NCBI GenBank assembly: GCA_018714445.1
Contig: DVNK01000032.1
Coordinates: 18,157-82,156, forward strand
Source: Candidatus Fimadaptatus faecigallinarum
GTDB taxonomy: Bacteria; Bacillota; Clostridia; Christensenellales; Aristaeellaceae
Length of the DNA stretch: 64,000 nt
Direction of reading: 5' to 3'
A program made the position numbers and the translations under genes. This document shows positions 9,134 through 18,671 of this stretch, piece by piece (positions within the stretch are counted from its first letter, which is position 1; every line of letters starts with the position of its first letter). The notes beneath the pieces were generated by a model that ran no database searches, was not told the origin of the DNA, and saw only the letters and a program-made list of their open reading frames with translations.

Positions 9134-9190
9134 GAAAAAAATACCGTCCGCGCGCTGGCAGGGGGCGATGCGCTCCTCGGCGCGGACGGA
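9134..9190 (-). terminator. Intrinsic terminator of the sulfatase gene
   Basis: On the minus strand CCGTCCGCGC and GCGCGGACGG form a perfect 10-bp stem, and TATTTTTTT follows. It lies about 60 bp past the sulfatase stop and just before the promoter of the HAD gene. Confidence 0.8.
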
Positions 9191-9252
9191 ATCTTTACAT
9201 TTATAGGCTCCAGTCACCAGCCCTGCGCCTTGATGCGGCGCGGACGGGGTAC

Positions 9253-10707
9253 TCAGGCGTCGGTCAGATCGCCCAGCCACGACTCGATGTGCCGCCCCAC
9301 GACCAGCCGGCCAGCCTGCACAAAGCCCTCGGGCCGGTCGGCCAGCTCGGATATCAGCGCGGCACGCAGTTCGGCAATGCGCGCTTCGTACTCCGGGTCG
9401 GCGATGGCGTTGTGGGTCTCGTCGGGATCGCGCTCCAGGTCGAAGTACTGCTCCTGACCCAGCGGCGAATCGGCCTGCGAGAACCATACGTACTTGTCGC
9501 GTGGCGTGACTATGAAGTGATTGCTGAGCGCGCCGTACGTGTGCTCACCATGTATGTAGTCGCGCGATATCGGCCGGCCGGCGCGCAGTTCGTCTGCAAG
9601 CGATACGCCCTCGACCGAGTCGGGCACAACGCCGCCGCCCAACTCGACCAGCGTCGGCAGCACGTCGCGCAGCTCAACCACGCTATGGCTGACCGCGCCG
9701 CGCCTGAGCCCCGGGCCGCTGACTATGAACGGTATACCGATGGAGCCACGGTAGGGCAGCGATTTGCGTATAAAGCAGTGGTCGCTGAGCATCTCGCCGT
9801 GATCGCTGATGAACATTATTATCGTGTCGTTCAGCGAGCCGTCGTCGGTGAGCGTCTGTATCAGCCGGCCTATCTGGTAGTCGATATGGGTTATGCACGC
9901 GTAGTAGCCCACGCGCTGCCAGTTGATCTGCTCCTGGTCGAGCGGGCCGTAGATATTGTTGAATTCACGGCCATGCGCGGCCAGCGCGGCGGCATCATCC
10001 CAGTCGCCTTTGAGCGGCGGAGCGAGCTTTTTGTCGCGGTACATGTCGAAGTAGACCTGGGGCGCATCATATGGCGCATGCGGGCGCACATACGACGTCA
10101 TCAGGAAGAACGGCTTGTCACGGTCGCGCCGGCGCAGGAAGTCTATTGAACGGTCGGTCGCCCAGTTGGTCGGATGCAGCCGCTCCTCATAGCACCACGG
10201 CCGCGCCACCCATGAATTGCACTCAAGGCCCGTGTCTATTACATCGGCCTGCGCGCCCAGTTCGCATTTCAAGAAGTGCATGTAGTCGTCGGCGAAGTAC
10301 TGATTCTCGCACAGCGGCACGTTGTGTCCGCGATATGAGTGCAGATAGCCGTCGTGCAGTTCCACGCTCATGAACCCCTGCAGCGAGCGCAGCGGATGCA
10401 CGTGCATCTTGCCCACGACCTGCGTCTGATAGCCCAGCCGCGTCAGCTCGCCGCCCAACGTGACCGGGTAGTCCCAGCGCACGCGGTCCTTGTAGCCCAC
10501 GCGCCCATGCGAGCGCGGGCTGAGCCCGGTCATCAGCGAGGCGCGCGCCGCAATGCAGCTCGGGCACGCGGTCACGGCATTGTCAAACAGCGTGCCGCGT
10601 GCGGCAAGCGTGTCCAGATATGGCGTCTTTACGTCGGGATGGCGCAGTCCCAGGCAGTCGCCGCGCATTTCGTCGGTCATTATCAGCAGTATGTTGGGTC
10701 TATTCAA
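9253..10707 (-). CDS. Sulfatase (arylsulfatase-type, CxAxR active site)
   Basis: The protein has 484 residues if it starts at TTG 10707, which sits 7 nt after GGAGGTGA and gives MNRPNILLIMTDEMRGD, the standard sulfatase N-terminus with the metal-binding Asp. The longer ORF-track start crosses the promoter region. The formylglycine site reads CPSCIAAR, so Cys51 is followed by x-Ala-x-Arg instead of the usual x-Pro-x-Arg; radical-SAM anaerobic maturases are known to accept Ala there. FISDHGEMLSDH supplies further metal ligands. No signal peptide is present, which suggests it acts on imported sulfated glycans. No maturase gene lies in the window. Confidence 0.88.
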   Translation of the reverse strand: MNRPNILLIMTDEMRGDCLGLRHPDVKTPYLDTLAARGTLFDNAVTACPSCIAARASLMTGLSPRSHGRVGYKDRVRWDYPVTLGGELTRLGYQTQVVGKMHVHPLRSLQGFMSVELHDGYLHSYRGHNVPLCENQYFADDYMHFLKCELGAQADVIDTGLECNSWVARPWCYEERLHPTNWATDRSIDFLRRRDRDKPFFLMTSYVRPHAPYDAPQVYFDMYRDKKLAPPLKGDWDDAAALAAHGREFNNIYGPLDQEQINWQRVGYYACITHIDYQIGRLIQTLTDDGSLNDTIIMFISDHGEMLSDHCFIRKSLPYRGSIGIPFIVSGPGLRRGAVSHSVVELRDVLPTLVELGGGVVPDSVEGVSLADELRAGRPISRDYIHGEHTYGALSNHFIVTPRDKYVWFSQADSPLGQEQYFDLERDPDETHNAIADPEYEARIAELRAALISELADRPEGFVQAGRLVVGRHIESWLGDLTDA

Positions 10708-11013
10708 GCTCGTCACCTCCGCGCAAGTATTCGATAGTTCAATTATACCATACCGGCCGGAGATGCGCGAGAGGGTGCCGCCATTAACATGGCGGAAATG
10801 GCGCGCAATCCGCGCCAGCTCAGATGATATAATCTCCCCATCAACAACAGTGCGCCACTTGCGCGCTACAAGGAGGGATCGCAGCCAGACCATGAATGCT
10901 CAATCCGCCGCCGGCAGCCGGAAACGCCTCGCAATCAGCTCTGATCCCCATGGTATGATGAGTCCACAATCAAGTCGTTCCCCTTTGGCAAACAACTTTA
11001 AGGAGGATAAACA
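10708..11013. other. Divergent intergenic region, sulfatase / small secreted protein
   Basis: TATAAT-like elements point both ways: TATAAT on the minus strand near 10741 for the sulfatase, and GATATAAT on the plus strand near 10825. A 41-codon plus-strand frame (10892-11017) overlaps the next start as ATGA, but its AAGGAGG is about 15 nt away, so I do not call it a gene. Confidence 0.5.
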
Positions 11014-11421
11014 ATGAAGAAGAATCTGCTCAAGACGTTGGTATGCATGATACTGTGCGCCTGCATGATGAGTGCCGGCATGGCGCTCGCCGCTTCGGTC
11101 GAAGGCGACCTGATACGCTTCCTGCCGACCTACATAAAAATAGACGATGGCGACGTTACGGTCGAGGGCTATTTCGTCAATCTCAACGAGGACCACGCCG
11201 TCAAAAACTTCACCGACTTCGAGATGGTCGTATACATAGAAGACACCCAGATACTCGAGGGCGACTTTGGCGACATAAACGAGTTCACGATAGAGCCGCT
11301 GGGGCTGAAGTACCAGAGCTTCACGTTTGGCGGCTATGACTCGCTCGACGACGACGAGGTGATGTGCGACGACACCGTACATGTGCTGTTCGGCTGCGAC
11401 TTCACCAGCATAAAGCGGTGA
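11014..11421 (+). CDS. Small secreted protein with SLAP-like beta domain
   Basis: The 135-residue product starts at ATG 11014 behind AAGGAGGATAAACA, an excellent ribosome site. A signal peptide (MKKNLLKTLVCMILCACMMSAGMALAA) is evident; cysteines occur within its hydrophobic core, but the likely cut is A-x-A rather than a lipobox. The mature part (VEGYFVNLNEDHAVKNFTDFEMVVYIED) resembles the SLAP-type beta domain found in secreted Bacillota proteins, but I am not sure of that. The gene is monocistronic with a hairpin after it. Its function is unknown; a cell-surface role is likely. Confidence 0.6.
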   Translation: MKKNLLKTLVCMILCACMMSAGMALAASVEGDLIRFLPTYIKIDDGDVTVEGYFVNLNEDHAVKNFTDFEMVVYIEDTQILEGDFGDINEFTIEPLGLKYQSFTFGGYDSLDDDEVMCDDTVHVLFGCDFTSIKR

Positions 11422-11472
11422 GAGACTGAATTACCAGACCCACCCTAACGGCAAGCCGGGCCATAAAACTTG

Positions 11473-11505
11473 AGCGCGCGGAAATGATGCTCCGCGCGCT
11501 CGCTG
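11473..11505. terminator. Hairpin between convergent genes (secreted protein and pyrH)
   Basis: GAGCGCGCGGA and TCCGCGCGCTC form an 11-bp perfect stem between the plus-strand secreted-protein gene and the minus-strand pyrH. On the minus strand it is followed by AAGTTTTATGG, so it may serve both genes. Confidence 0.6.
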
Positions 11506-11516
11506 CGTTTATGCCA

Positions 11517-12236
11517 TCACATGTGGATCGTGGTGCCGATGTTTTCGCCATTGACTACGCGCACCAGATTGTGCGGGTCTTTCAGAGAGAATATGCGCAC
11601 CTGCGGTATCTTGCGCTCATGGCACAGCGTGAATGCGGTTATGTCCATCACGTGCAGCTGGCGCTGTATGACCTCGCCATACGATATGTCGATTATCGGC
11701 TTGGCGTCGGGGTTGACGTTGGGATCGGAGTCGAACAGCGTATCGACGGTCGTGCACTTGAGTATCGCGTCGGCATCGACCTCAGCCGCGCGCAGCGCCG
11801 CCGCCGAGTCGGTCGTAAAGTGCGGATTGCCGGTGCCCGCCGCGAATATTACGACGCGCCCCTTCTCCAGATGGCGCACCGCGCGCCCGCGTATGAACGG
11901 CTCGGCGATCTGACGCATCTCTATCGCAGTCTGCACTCGGGTGGGCATGCCGCGGCGCTCCAGCGCATCGCGCAGGCACAGCGCATTTATCACCGTGGCC
12001 AGCATGCCCATGTGATCGGCGGTCACGTCGTCCATGTCGGCGCCGAAACGGCCGCGCCAGATGTTGCCGCCGCCCACCACTATGCCGACCTGCACGCCTT
12101 CGTTTGCGACCTCGATAATCGCATTGGCGACGCCTTCGATGGCGTCCTTGTCGAACGCGCCATCGCGCGCGGCCTTATCGCCGGCAAGCGCCTCGCCGCT
12201 GAGTTTGATTATTATACGCTTGTAAATGGCACCCAT
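11517..12236 (-). CDS. pyrH: UMP kinase
   Basis: The 239-residue enzyme converts UMP to UDP with ATP in pyrimidine nucleotide synthesis. The start is ATG 12236 behind TAAGGAGGCTGC. Characteristic stretches are RIIIKLSGEAL at the N-terminus, VGGGNIWRG near residue 52, DHMGMLATVINALCLRDALE near 70, and FAAGTGNPHFTTDSAAALRA near 130. The rpsB-tsf-pyrH order is conserved in many bacteria. The usual next gene, frr, is not here; the operon ends at a hairpin facing an unrelated plus-strand gene. Confidence 0.95.
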   Translation of the reverse strand: MGAIYKRIIIKLSGEALAGDKAARDGAFDKDAIEGVANAIIEVANEGVQVGIVVGGGNIWRGRFGADMDDVTADHMGMLATVINALCLRDALERRGMPTRVQTAIEMRQIAEPFIRGRAVRHLEKGRVVIFAAGTGNPHFTTDSAAALRAAEVDADAILKCTTVDTLFDSDPNVNPDAKPIIDISYGEVIQRQLHVMDITAFTLCHERKIPQVRIFSLKDPHNLVRVVNGENIGTTIHM

Positions 12237-12280
12237 AAGCAGCCTCCTTAATCTATATCCGCGCGCCCCGCGCCGCACCC

Positions 12281-12314
12281 AAAAATAACCCGAAGGAAGC
12301 GGTGCTCCTCCGGG
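12281..12314 (-). terminator. Intrinsic terminator between tsf and pyrH
   Basis: On the minus strand CCCGGAGGA and CCTTCGGG bracket a 9-nt loop and are followed by TTATTTTTG. It probably lowers pyrH expression relative to rpsB-tsf. Confidence 0.65.
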
Positions 12315-12328
12315 CTGAATATACGCGA

Positions 12329-13243
12329 TTACTTGCCTATCTGCTCGGCAACCTCGGCGGCCAGGTCGTTGACCTTCTTCTCGAGGCCGTCGCCCATCTT
12401 GTAGCGGGTGAACGCCACGATCTTGGTGCCGGGAGCCTTGGCGTTGATCATCTTTTCGACGCTCATGTCGGGATCCTTTACGAAGGGCTGCTCCATCAGG
12501 CAAACTTCCTGATAGAACTTGTTGATGCGGCCGGTGACCATCTTCTCGATGATCTTTTCGGGCTTGCCTTCGTTGCGGGCCTGAGCAATGAGTATCTCCT
12601 TTTCGTGCTCGAGGTGATCGGCACGAACCTGATCGCGAGTCACGTACTCGGCGGCCACAGGCGACGCGGCAGCTATCTGCAGCGCAACGTCATGCAGCAC
12701 TTCGTGCACGGTCTCGGTGTTTTCGCCGGTGGCCTTCAGCAGCACGCCGACCTTGCCGCCCATGTGTATGTACGACTCCACCAGGCCGCCCTCGGCCTCG
12801 TAGCGCACAAAGCGACGCACGGTCATCTTTTCGCCGATCTTGGCGACCTTGCCGGTTATCATCTCGCTGACGGTCTGGGTATCGTCGCCGGCGACCTTGC
12901 AATTGAGCAGCGCGTCGACGTCGGCGGGGTTGGACACGATTATCGTCTTGGCGATGGTTTCGACCAGTTCCTTGAAGTCGGGGGTGTTGGCGACGAAGTC
13001 GGTCTCGCAGTTGACCTCGACCATCGCGCCCACGCCGCACTTATTGCAGATGTAGGTGCCCACGACGCCCTCGGCGGCTATGCGGCTCTCCTTCTTGGCG
13101 GCGGCAGCCAGGCCCTTTTCACGCAGGTAGTCGACGGCCTTGGCCATGTCGCCCTCGGAATTGACCAGCGCCTTTTTGCAGTCCATCATGCCCGCGCCGG
13201 TGGACTCGCGCAGCTCTTTGACCATAGCAGCGGTAATGTTCAT
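12329..13243 (-). CDS. tsf: Elongation factor Ts
   Basis: The 304-residue protein is the guanine nucleotide exchange factor for EF-Tu. ATG 13243 follows ATGGAGGTTT. The N-terminus ([24 protein letters not shown]) is the UBA-like domain with the first EF-Ts signature. The second signature, [13 protein letters not shown], lies near residue 80 and contains the TDF motif that contacts EF-Tu. The length matches long bacterial EF-Ts. An added CNKCGVG pair of cysteines near residue 65 is less usual. It follows rpsB by about 80 bp. Confidence 0.96.
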   Translation of the reverse strand: MNITAAMVKELRESTGAGMMDCKKALVNSEGDMAKAVDYLREKGLAAAAKKESRIAAEGVVGTYICNKCGVGAMVEVNCETDFVANTPDFKELVETIAKTIIVSNPADVDALLNCKVAGDDTQTVSEMITGKVAKIGEKMTVRRFVRYEAEGGLVESYIHMGGKVGVLLKATGENTETVHEVLHDVALQIAAASPVAAEYVTRDQVRADHLEHEKEILIAQARNEGKPEKIIEKMVTGRINKFYQEVCLMEQPFVKDPDMSVEKMINAKAPGTKIVAFTRYKMGDGLEKKVNDLAAEVAEQIGK

Positions 13244-13280
13244 TGGAAAAACCTCCATTCAGATAGCGTCGATACAAGTG

Positions 13281-13312
13281 ACGGCCGCCGCCAGTTGAGC
13301 CGCGGCGGCCGT
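13281..13312 (-). other. Hairpin between rpsB and tsf
   Basis: ACGGCCGCCGC and GCGGCGGCCGT form a GC-rich stem with no T-tract. It may act as a processing or attenuation point inside the operon; nothing more can be said. Confidence 0.5.
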
Positions 13313-13324
13313 ATGGGTGATAGC

Positions 13325-14068
13325 TTATTCAGCGGCGGTCTCGGTCGCCTCTTCGGCGGCGGGAGCCTCTTCAGCGGCGTCCTGCTCGCCCTGACGGCCT
13401 TCGAGCACGGCGTCGGCCAGCTTGCCGGCGATCAGCTTTACGGCACGGATGGCGTCGTCGTTGCCGGGTATGACGTAGTCTATCTCATCGGGATCGCAGT
13501 TGGTGTCGACTATGCCGACTATCGGTATGCCCAGTATGCGGGCTTCGGTGACGGCGATGTGCTCCTTGCGCGGATCGACGACGAACAGCGCGCCCGGCAG
13601 TTCCTTCATGTTACGGATACCGCCCAGGTTCTTTTCGAGCTTCTCGCGCTCACCCTGCAGCTTTATGACTTCCTTCTTGGGCAGCACGTCGAAATCGCCG
13701 CGCTGTTCCATGGCGTCTATCTCATTGAGGCGCGCTATACGGGTGCGGATCGTGGGGAAGTTGGTCAGCATGCCGCCCAGCCAGCGATTGTTCACATAGA
13801 ACATGCCGCAGCGCTTGGCCTCGGACTCGATCGACTCCTGAGCCTGCTTCTTGGTGCCCACGAACAGTATGCTCTTGCCCGACAGCGCCACGTCGCGCAC
13901 GAACATGTACGCTTCGTCTATCTTGCGCACGGTCTTCTGCAGGTCGATTATGTAGATGCCGTTGCGCTCGGTGAATATGTACTGCGCCATCTTGGGGTTC
14001 CAGCGGCGGGTCTGATGACCGAAGTGCACGCCGGCTTCGAGCAATTGCTTCATGGAAATAACAGCCAT
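13325..14068 (-). CDS. rpsB: 30S ribosomal protein S2
   Basis: The protein has 247 residues; ATG 14068 lies behind AAAGGAGGATTT. The sequence runs [41 protein letters not shown], which is canonical S2, with [11 protein letters not shown] and [10 protein letters not shown] following. An Ala/Glu-rich C-terminal tail ([15 protein letters not shown]) is present, as in many Bacillota. It is the first gene of the rpsB-tsf-pyrH operon. About 150 bp upstream separate it from the MFS gene; I could not assign a known S2 leader motif there. Confidence 0.97.
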   Translation of the reverse strand: MAVISMKQLLEAGVHFGHQTRRWNPKMAQYIFTERNGIYIIDLQKTVRKIDEAYMFVRDVALSGKSILFVGTKKQAQESIESEAKRCGMFYVNNRWLGGMLTNFPTIRTRIARLNEIDAMEQRGDFDVLPKKEVIKLQGEREKLEKNLGGIRNMKELPGALFVVDPRKEHIAVTEARILGIPIVGIVDTNCDPDEIDYVIPGNDDAIRAVKLIAGKLADAVLEGRQGEQDAAEEAPAAEEATETAAE

Positions 14069-14305
14069 TGGGTAAATCCTCCTTTTGTTTTGCCACCCTG
14101 ACGACCCCTTGTCGGGAGCACCGCTCATCGCGGCACATGCGCCCGACGCGCCGGCAGGTGTGTATTGGCGCTTTATGCGCACCTTAATGATTATATCACA
14201 TCGTCCTACGCTTAACAAGGCGGCGCAAGGTTAAATTATACCGGTACGCATAACGCCCGGTCGCGCCGGCGCCGCGCCCACAGCGGCCTTAGCGCCGATG
14301 AACGG

Positions 14306-15466
14306 TCAGTTGGCGCTCTCGCCCGCCTCGCTGCCGCGGCCCAGGTACTTCTTCATATAGCACAGCACCGCCAGCCCCGATATCACAGCCGACACATAGA
14401 ACGTGCCCTGCCGCCCGAACCAGTTGATGCACATCGCTCCGCCCAGATTGCCTATGACCCGCGCCACGCCAAATCCCACCACGCCCAGCAGCATCTGGCC
14501 CGAGGCCTTCAGCTCGTCCGGCACGTGGTCGTTTACGTAATACGCCATCGTCACCGTCATGACTATGAATCCCCAGCCGTGGAACAGCTGCGTGGCCATG
14601 ACCGCGTAAACATTTGTGAGGCTACCCAGCAGCAGCCAGCGTATCGTGACCGACACGCCCGCGCTTATCAGCAGTTTGCCCGCGCCAAACCGCTTGTACA
14701 GCCGCCCCGACATCAGCAAAAACGGCACCTCGGCCAGCGACGATATCGTATAGCACAGCCCCAGCAGCGTCGAGTTCGCACCCTCAAGCTCGGTAAAGTG
14801 CAGGCCAAAATACGTGTAGAAATACCCCATCGATATCTGCAACGGCGTCACAAACCCCAGCAGCAGCAACAGTTCCTTCTGCTTGAACAGTTCGGTGAAC
14901 TTCATCTGCTGGCGGCCGCGCTCGCTCTGATGCCCGGCCACGTTGGGCAGCAGGAACGTCACCAGCGCCGCCACAATCAGCAGTCCGCCCGACATCCATA
15001 TCGACAGATCCCAGTTGTCGCCGATTATCGCGCCCGCCAGCGGCGATATCACCGCAAACGCAATCGTGCCTGCCATGCGCACCGGCCCAAACGGCGCGCC
15101 GTTTAACGCCTCCAGCACTATCGTGTCGTTCATAGGCTGCAGCGCCGTAAAGAAGAACGAGTACGCCAGCACCATGACCATAAGATACCAGAACGACGAG
15201 CTGATGAGATAGCTCAGCAGCAGCACCGCCGAACACAGATACATCAGCCTGAACACCGCGTTCTTGCTGTGCGCGCGATCGCCCAGCGTGCCCCATATCG
15301 GCTGCGCAATCAGCGATATCAGCGGCGGTGCGGCCATCAGTACGCCTATCTCAACGTCGTTTAGGCCCTTTGCGCCGAAGTACTTTGAAATGTAGTTCTG
15401 GTACACCCCCGTGACCGAGTAGTACGCGCCCATCGCGGCCGCAATCTTAATTGGGTATCTCATCAT
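14306..15466 (-). CDS. MFS transporter (MFS_1-like / LacY-related family)
   Basis: The 386-residue protein has about 12 hydrophobic segments and no signal peptide. The N-terminus (AMGAYYSVTGVYQNYISKYFGAKGL) and the loop QPIWGTLGDRAHSKNAV between TM2 and TM3 fit the MFS_1-like family that includes 3-phenylpropionate and oligosaccharide:proton symporters. HGWGFIVMTVTMAYYVNDHVPDELKASGQ is another family feature. Two adjacent ATGs (15466 and 15463) follow GGAGG; I use the first. The substrate is unknown. The gene is alone on its transcript and is oriented away from the MBL gene. Confidence 0.8.
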   Translation of the reverse strand: MMRYPIKIAAAMGAYYSVTGVYQNYISKYFGAKGLNDVEIGVLMAAPPLISLIAQPIWGTLGDRAHSKNAVFRLMYLCSAVLLLSYLISSSFWYLMVMVLAYSFFFTALQPMNDTIVLEALNGAPFGPVRMAGTIAFAVISPLAGAIIGDNWDLSIWMSGGLLIVAALVTFLLPNVAGHQSERGRQQMKFTELFKQKELLLLLGFVTPLQISMGYFYTYFGLHFTELEGANSTLLGLCYTISSLAEVPFLLMSGRLYKRFGAGKLLISAGVSVTIRWLLLGSLTNVYAVMATQLFHGWGFIVMTVTMAYYVNDHVPDELKASGQMLLGVVGFGVARVIGNLGGAMCINWFGRQGTFYVSAVISGLAVLCYMKKYLGRGSEAGESAN

Positions 15467-15694
15467 CCGCGCCTCCGCAAGCTAGTTATGTTGATTATTG
15501 TACCACGCCATGGCGCGTCGTAAAAGCGTTTGCGGGTTATCCTGAGAAATTTTTGCGCATTTTATGCCACTTATCTGAGCATTCGATGCGTCATTTGAGA
15601 CGCGCGCCGGCCAGGCAAGCGCTGCGCGCAATGCGTTCATAGTGGCCCCGCGCGGCGTCTTGCTGCGCCCTGTGCAATGCTCCGGCCCGCCGCG

Positions 15695-15723
15695 TTGCAA
15701 AAGCCCCCTGAATATGGTATAAT
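15695..15723 (+). promoter_or_regulatory. Sigma-A-type promoter before the MBL-rlmH pair
   Basis: TTGCAA and TATAAT are separated by exactly 17 bp. Transcription would begin about 75 nt before the start codon at 15806. Confidence 0.65.
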
Positions 15724-15805
15724 TCATAAGTCAAGCGCCGGGCCGATACCCGGCGCGCAATACGCGTCCGGCGCACCGCGCCGGCGCAACGCAAGGAGAA
15801 TGTCA

Positions 15806-16672
15806 ATGATACCGGCGATATCCCGCACCGACAGCCTGCCCCGGCACGCGTTGAGATTGTGCGCGCTGGCCAGCGGTTCGCGCGGCAATTGCATATATGT
15901 GGGCTGCGGTCAGACCCATCTGCTGATAGACTGCGGCATTGCCCAGCGCAGCATATCGGCGGGTCTGGGCCGCGTGGGCGAATGGCTGGGCATACCGGTC
16001 GAGCCCGGCGCGCTCAGTGCGGTGCTGATAAGCCACGAGCACTCCGACCATATACTGTCCTGCGCGGGACTGGCGCTGCGGCACGACCTGCCGATATACG
16101 CCAGCGCACCCACGCTCAGCGCGATATGCCGCCGTCCGCGCGCCGATGCGATACCGCCGCGCAACCTGCGCGCAATCGAGCCCGGCCAGGACTTCTACAT
16201 AGGCGATATCGACATAACCCCGTTTAAGACGCCCCACGACGCGGCATGCTCGGTGGGCTACCGGCTGGACGCGGGCGCGGCGTCTATCGCCGTAGCCACC
16301 GACATAGGCAAGCTGTCCGACAGCTGGCTGGACGCGGTCGAAGGCGCACAGCTGGTGATGCTGGAAGCCAACCACGACGAGGCAATGCTGCGCGCGGGCG
16401 ACTATCCCGAAGCGCTAAAGCGCCGCATACTGTCCACGCGCGGCCATCTGAGCAACGCCGCCAGCGCTCAGGCCGCCGTACGGCTGGCGCGCTCCGGCAC
16501 GCGCGTCATACTGCTGAGCCACCTGTCCGAGCACAACAACACCCCGCAACTGGCATACGACACCGTATGCGCCGCACTGGAGAACGCCGGCATACTGCCC
16601 GGACGCGACGTGTTCGTAGGGCTGCTCGAGCAGAACCACGCAAGCGACGTATTCGAACTCGCGTGCGAATGA
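15806..16672 (+). CDS. MBL-fold metallohydrolase (YycJ/WalJ-like)
   Basis: The 288-residue protein carries the metal-binding motif HEHSDH at residues 77-82, preceded by the phosphate-binding-like LASGSRGNCIYV. These features and the length fit the YycJ/WalJ group of metallo-beta-lactamase-fold proteins, which are linked to wall and DNA-repair phenotypes. Further ligands occur in KTPHDAA, ATDIGKL and HLSEHNN. The start is ATG 15806, 7 nt from AAGGAG; another ATG at 15800 is too close. In many Bacillota yycJ lies near rlmH, as it does here (24 bp apart), which supports the call. Confidence 0.85.
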   Translation: MIPAISRTDSLPRHALRLCALASGSRGNCIYVGCGQTHLLIDCGIAQRSISAGLGRVGEWLGIPVEPGALSAVLISHEHSDHILSCAGLALRHDLPIYASAPTLSAICRRPRADAIPPRNLRAIEPGQDFYIGDIDITPFKTPHDAACSVGYRLDAGAASIAVATDIGKLSDSWLDAVEGAQLVMLEANHDEAMLRAGDYPEALKRRILSTRGHLSNAASAQAAVRLARSGTRVILLSHLSEHNNTPQLAYDTVCAALENAGILPGRDVFVGLLEQNHASDVFELACE

Positions 16673-16696
16673 CGCGCGCAGACCTGGGAGGTGCAC

Positions 16697-17200
16697 ATGA
16701 ACGCGCTGATACTCTGCGTGGGATCGCTCAAAGAGAAGTACCTGAGCGACGCCGTGCGCGAATACATGAAGCGGCTGAGCCGCTATGGCACGTTTGAACT
16801 GCGCGAGGTGCCCGATCTCAAGCTCACCGGCGGCCGCTCGGGCGCCGACGACCACGCGGGCGGGCTCAGCGCGCTGGAGCGCGACCTGGTGCGCCGCGAG
16901 GGCGAGAGCCTGCTGCGCCAGATCCGCCCCGCCGACTTTGTCGTCGCGCTGGCGATAGACGGGCATCAGCCCTCGTCGCCCGAGCTGGCCGGGCTGTGCG
17001 GCCAATGGCGCATGAACGGCCGGCGCACCGTGCTGGTGATTGGCGGCTCGCTGGGCCTGAGCCCCGAGGTGCTCGCGCGCGCCGATTACAAGCTGTCGTT
17101 TTCACGGCTGACGTTCCCGCACCAGCTGATGCGCGTGGTGCTGCTGGAGCAGATATATCGCGCGATGACGATACTCGCCGGCGAGCGGTATCACAAATGA
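16697..17200 (+). CDS. rlmH: 23S rRNA (pseudouridine1915-N3)-methyltransferase
   Basis: The 167-residue SPOUT-class enzyme methylates pseudouridine 1915 in helix 69 of 23S rRNA using SAM. The C-terminal knot is clear: VLVIGGSLGLSPEVLARADYKLSFSRLTFPHQLMRVVLLEQIYRAMTI ending in GERYHK, the typical C-terminus. ATG 16697 follows GGGAGGTGCAC; the ORF-track start at the internal GTG (16691) lies inside that ribosome site. It is co-directional with, and 24 bp after, the MBL gene. The start in family members usually reads M-x-i-x-i-x-x-VGKLKE; here it is LILCVGSLKEKYL. Confidence 0.95.
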   Translation: MNALILCVGSLKEKYLSDAVREYMKRLSRYGTFELREVPDLKLTGGRSGADDHAGGLSALERDLVRREGESLLRQIRPADFVVALAIDGHQPSSPELAGLCGQWRMNGRRTVLVIGGSLGLSPEVLARADYKLSFSRLTFPHQLMRVVLLEQIYRAMTILAGERYHK

Positions 17201-17275
17201 CGCGCTGCTACCGGCTCAAGGTCGCAACGACCCGATTATGATACCGCCATCAGACCCCGTCACAGGAGGACGCAT

Positions 17276-18526
17276 ATGAGTCTTGAACAGTTGGGCGCGG
17301 ACAGGTTCTACGAGATGGACCGGCTCAGGTCGATAGCGTTTACAAGCGCGCTCGAAACCGTCAGGCCCGATATCGATCTCGAAGCCGCCAATCAGCAGGA
17401 ACTGTTGCGCGGCCGCGAGCGCTGGGGCATGATAGACGAGCAAACCGGCCGGCTGATGGGCCGCATGTTGCTCAGCGACTACCAGACGCGCGTGGGCGGG
17501 CGCTGGCTGAAGCTGGTCGGCATAAGCAGCGTGGCCACGCTGCCCGAATACCGGCGCATGGGCGTGATGCGCGAGGCGTTCAGGGGCGTGCTGCCGCGCA
17601 TGTACAGGCGGGGCGCGGCGCTGTCGGGGCTGTATCCGTTCTCGCACGCGTTCTACCGCAAGTTCGGCTACGAGGCGTTCGGCGGACAGAACGATGTGAG
17701 CGTAGGGCTTGAGCAGCTGCGCGCGTTCCCCAGGCCGGACGCGGTGCGCATGATAGACAGCGACGCCGATATGCTGGCCGCGCGCGCGATATACGAGCGC
17801 TTCGCCCAGACCCGCGACCTGGCAATGCGCCGCGAGCTGGACTATCAGTGGAAGCGCGAGGTCATGAGCGGCGATCCGTATAAAGACCTGACATACAAGT
17901 ACCTTATGCTGCGTAAAACCGCCTCGGGCGAGCTGGAGCCGTGCGCATACATATCGTTCAAACCCGAAAACAGATCCCCGAACACGCGCATAGCCAGCGC
18001 CCGCGAAGCCGCATACCTGGACGGCGACGCTTTCAGGCGACTGCTGGGGTTCATGTCCACGTTCTATCCCCATTACGAACGGCTGAACATGGCGCTGCCG
18101 GGCGACGTCAGGCTGGGCGCCATCTGCCAGGACTGCTACGACGTGGAGGACTCGATCAAGCACGGCTACATGCTGCGCGCAATAAACGCAAAGCTGCTGC
18201 TCGAATGCCAACCGGTCTCGCCGATAATGAGGCTGGCCGCTCAGGCGGGGCCGCTCAGCATGTCCATCGCGCTGGCCGACGAATTCATACCGCAAAACAC
18301 CGGCAGGTACGAGCTGACGCTCACGCCTGATGGACTTGAATGCGTTCAGGGCAGGTACGCAAGCGCCGATATCGAAGCGGATATACCGTCGTTTACACAG
18401 CTGGTCACCGGTTCGCTGTCGCTCGGTCAGGCCGGATACCGCGCCGGACTGCGCATAAACGTGGTCTCGCCGCTGGCGCAGGCGCTGTTCGCCGGCCGGG
18501 ATCAGTACATAGGCGACCATTATTGA
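17276..18526 (+). CDS. Eis-like GNAT N-acetyltransferase, copy 1
   Basis: The 416-residue protein follows AGGAGGACGCAT at ATG 17276. It has the Eis-type layout of an N-terminal GNAT domain (acetyl-CoA site near VATLPEYRRMGVMREAF, residues about 85-101), a second degenerate GNAT-like domain, and a C-terminal sterol-carrier-like domain. ALSGLYPFSHAFYRKFGYE is a strong Eis-family match. Substrates in the family range from aminoglycosides to lysine side chains; none can be predicted here. It forms a tandem pair with the next gene, 145 bp downstream. Confidence 0.85.
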   Translation: MSLEQLGADRFYEMDRLRSIAFTSALETVRPDIDLEAANQQELLRGRERWGMIDEQTGRLMGRMLLSDYQTRVGGRWLKLVGISSVATLPEYRRMGVMREAFRGVLPRMYRRGAALSGLYPFSHAFYRKFGYEAFGGQNDVSVGLEQLRAFPRPDAVRMIDSDADMLAARAIYERFAQTRDLAMRRELDYQWKREVMSGDPYKDLTYKYLMLRKTASGELEPCAYISFKPENRSPNTRIASAREAAYLDGDAFRRLLGFMSTFYPHYERLNMALPGDVRLGAICQDCYDVEDSIKHGYMLRAINAKLLLECQPVSPIMRLAAQAGPLSMSIALADEFIPQNTGRYELTLTPDGLECVQGRYASADIEADIPSFTQLVTGSLSLGQAGYRAGLRINVVSPLAQALFAGRDQYIGDHY

Positions 18527-18671
18527 GCCGGCGATAAGGCGCGGCTAACGTCAGAACATACATCCAATGCGTGGACAGACCGGCATATGCCCGACATGAA
18601 CTCGCGCGCATACGCGACGCCGCAGGCCCGTTGACCTGATGACCACTTAATTTCATCACAGGAGGAGACAG

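Noticed and set aside
10892-11017. 41-codon upstream frame overlapping the small secreted-protein gene as ATGA
   Set aside because: Its AAGGAGG lies about 15 nt away, a TATGAT-like element falls inside it, and composition is not protein-like.
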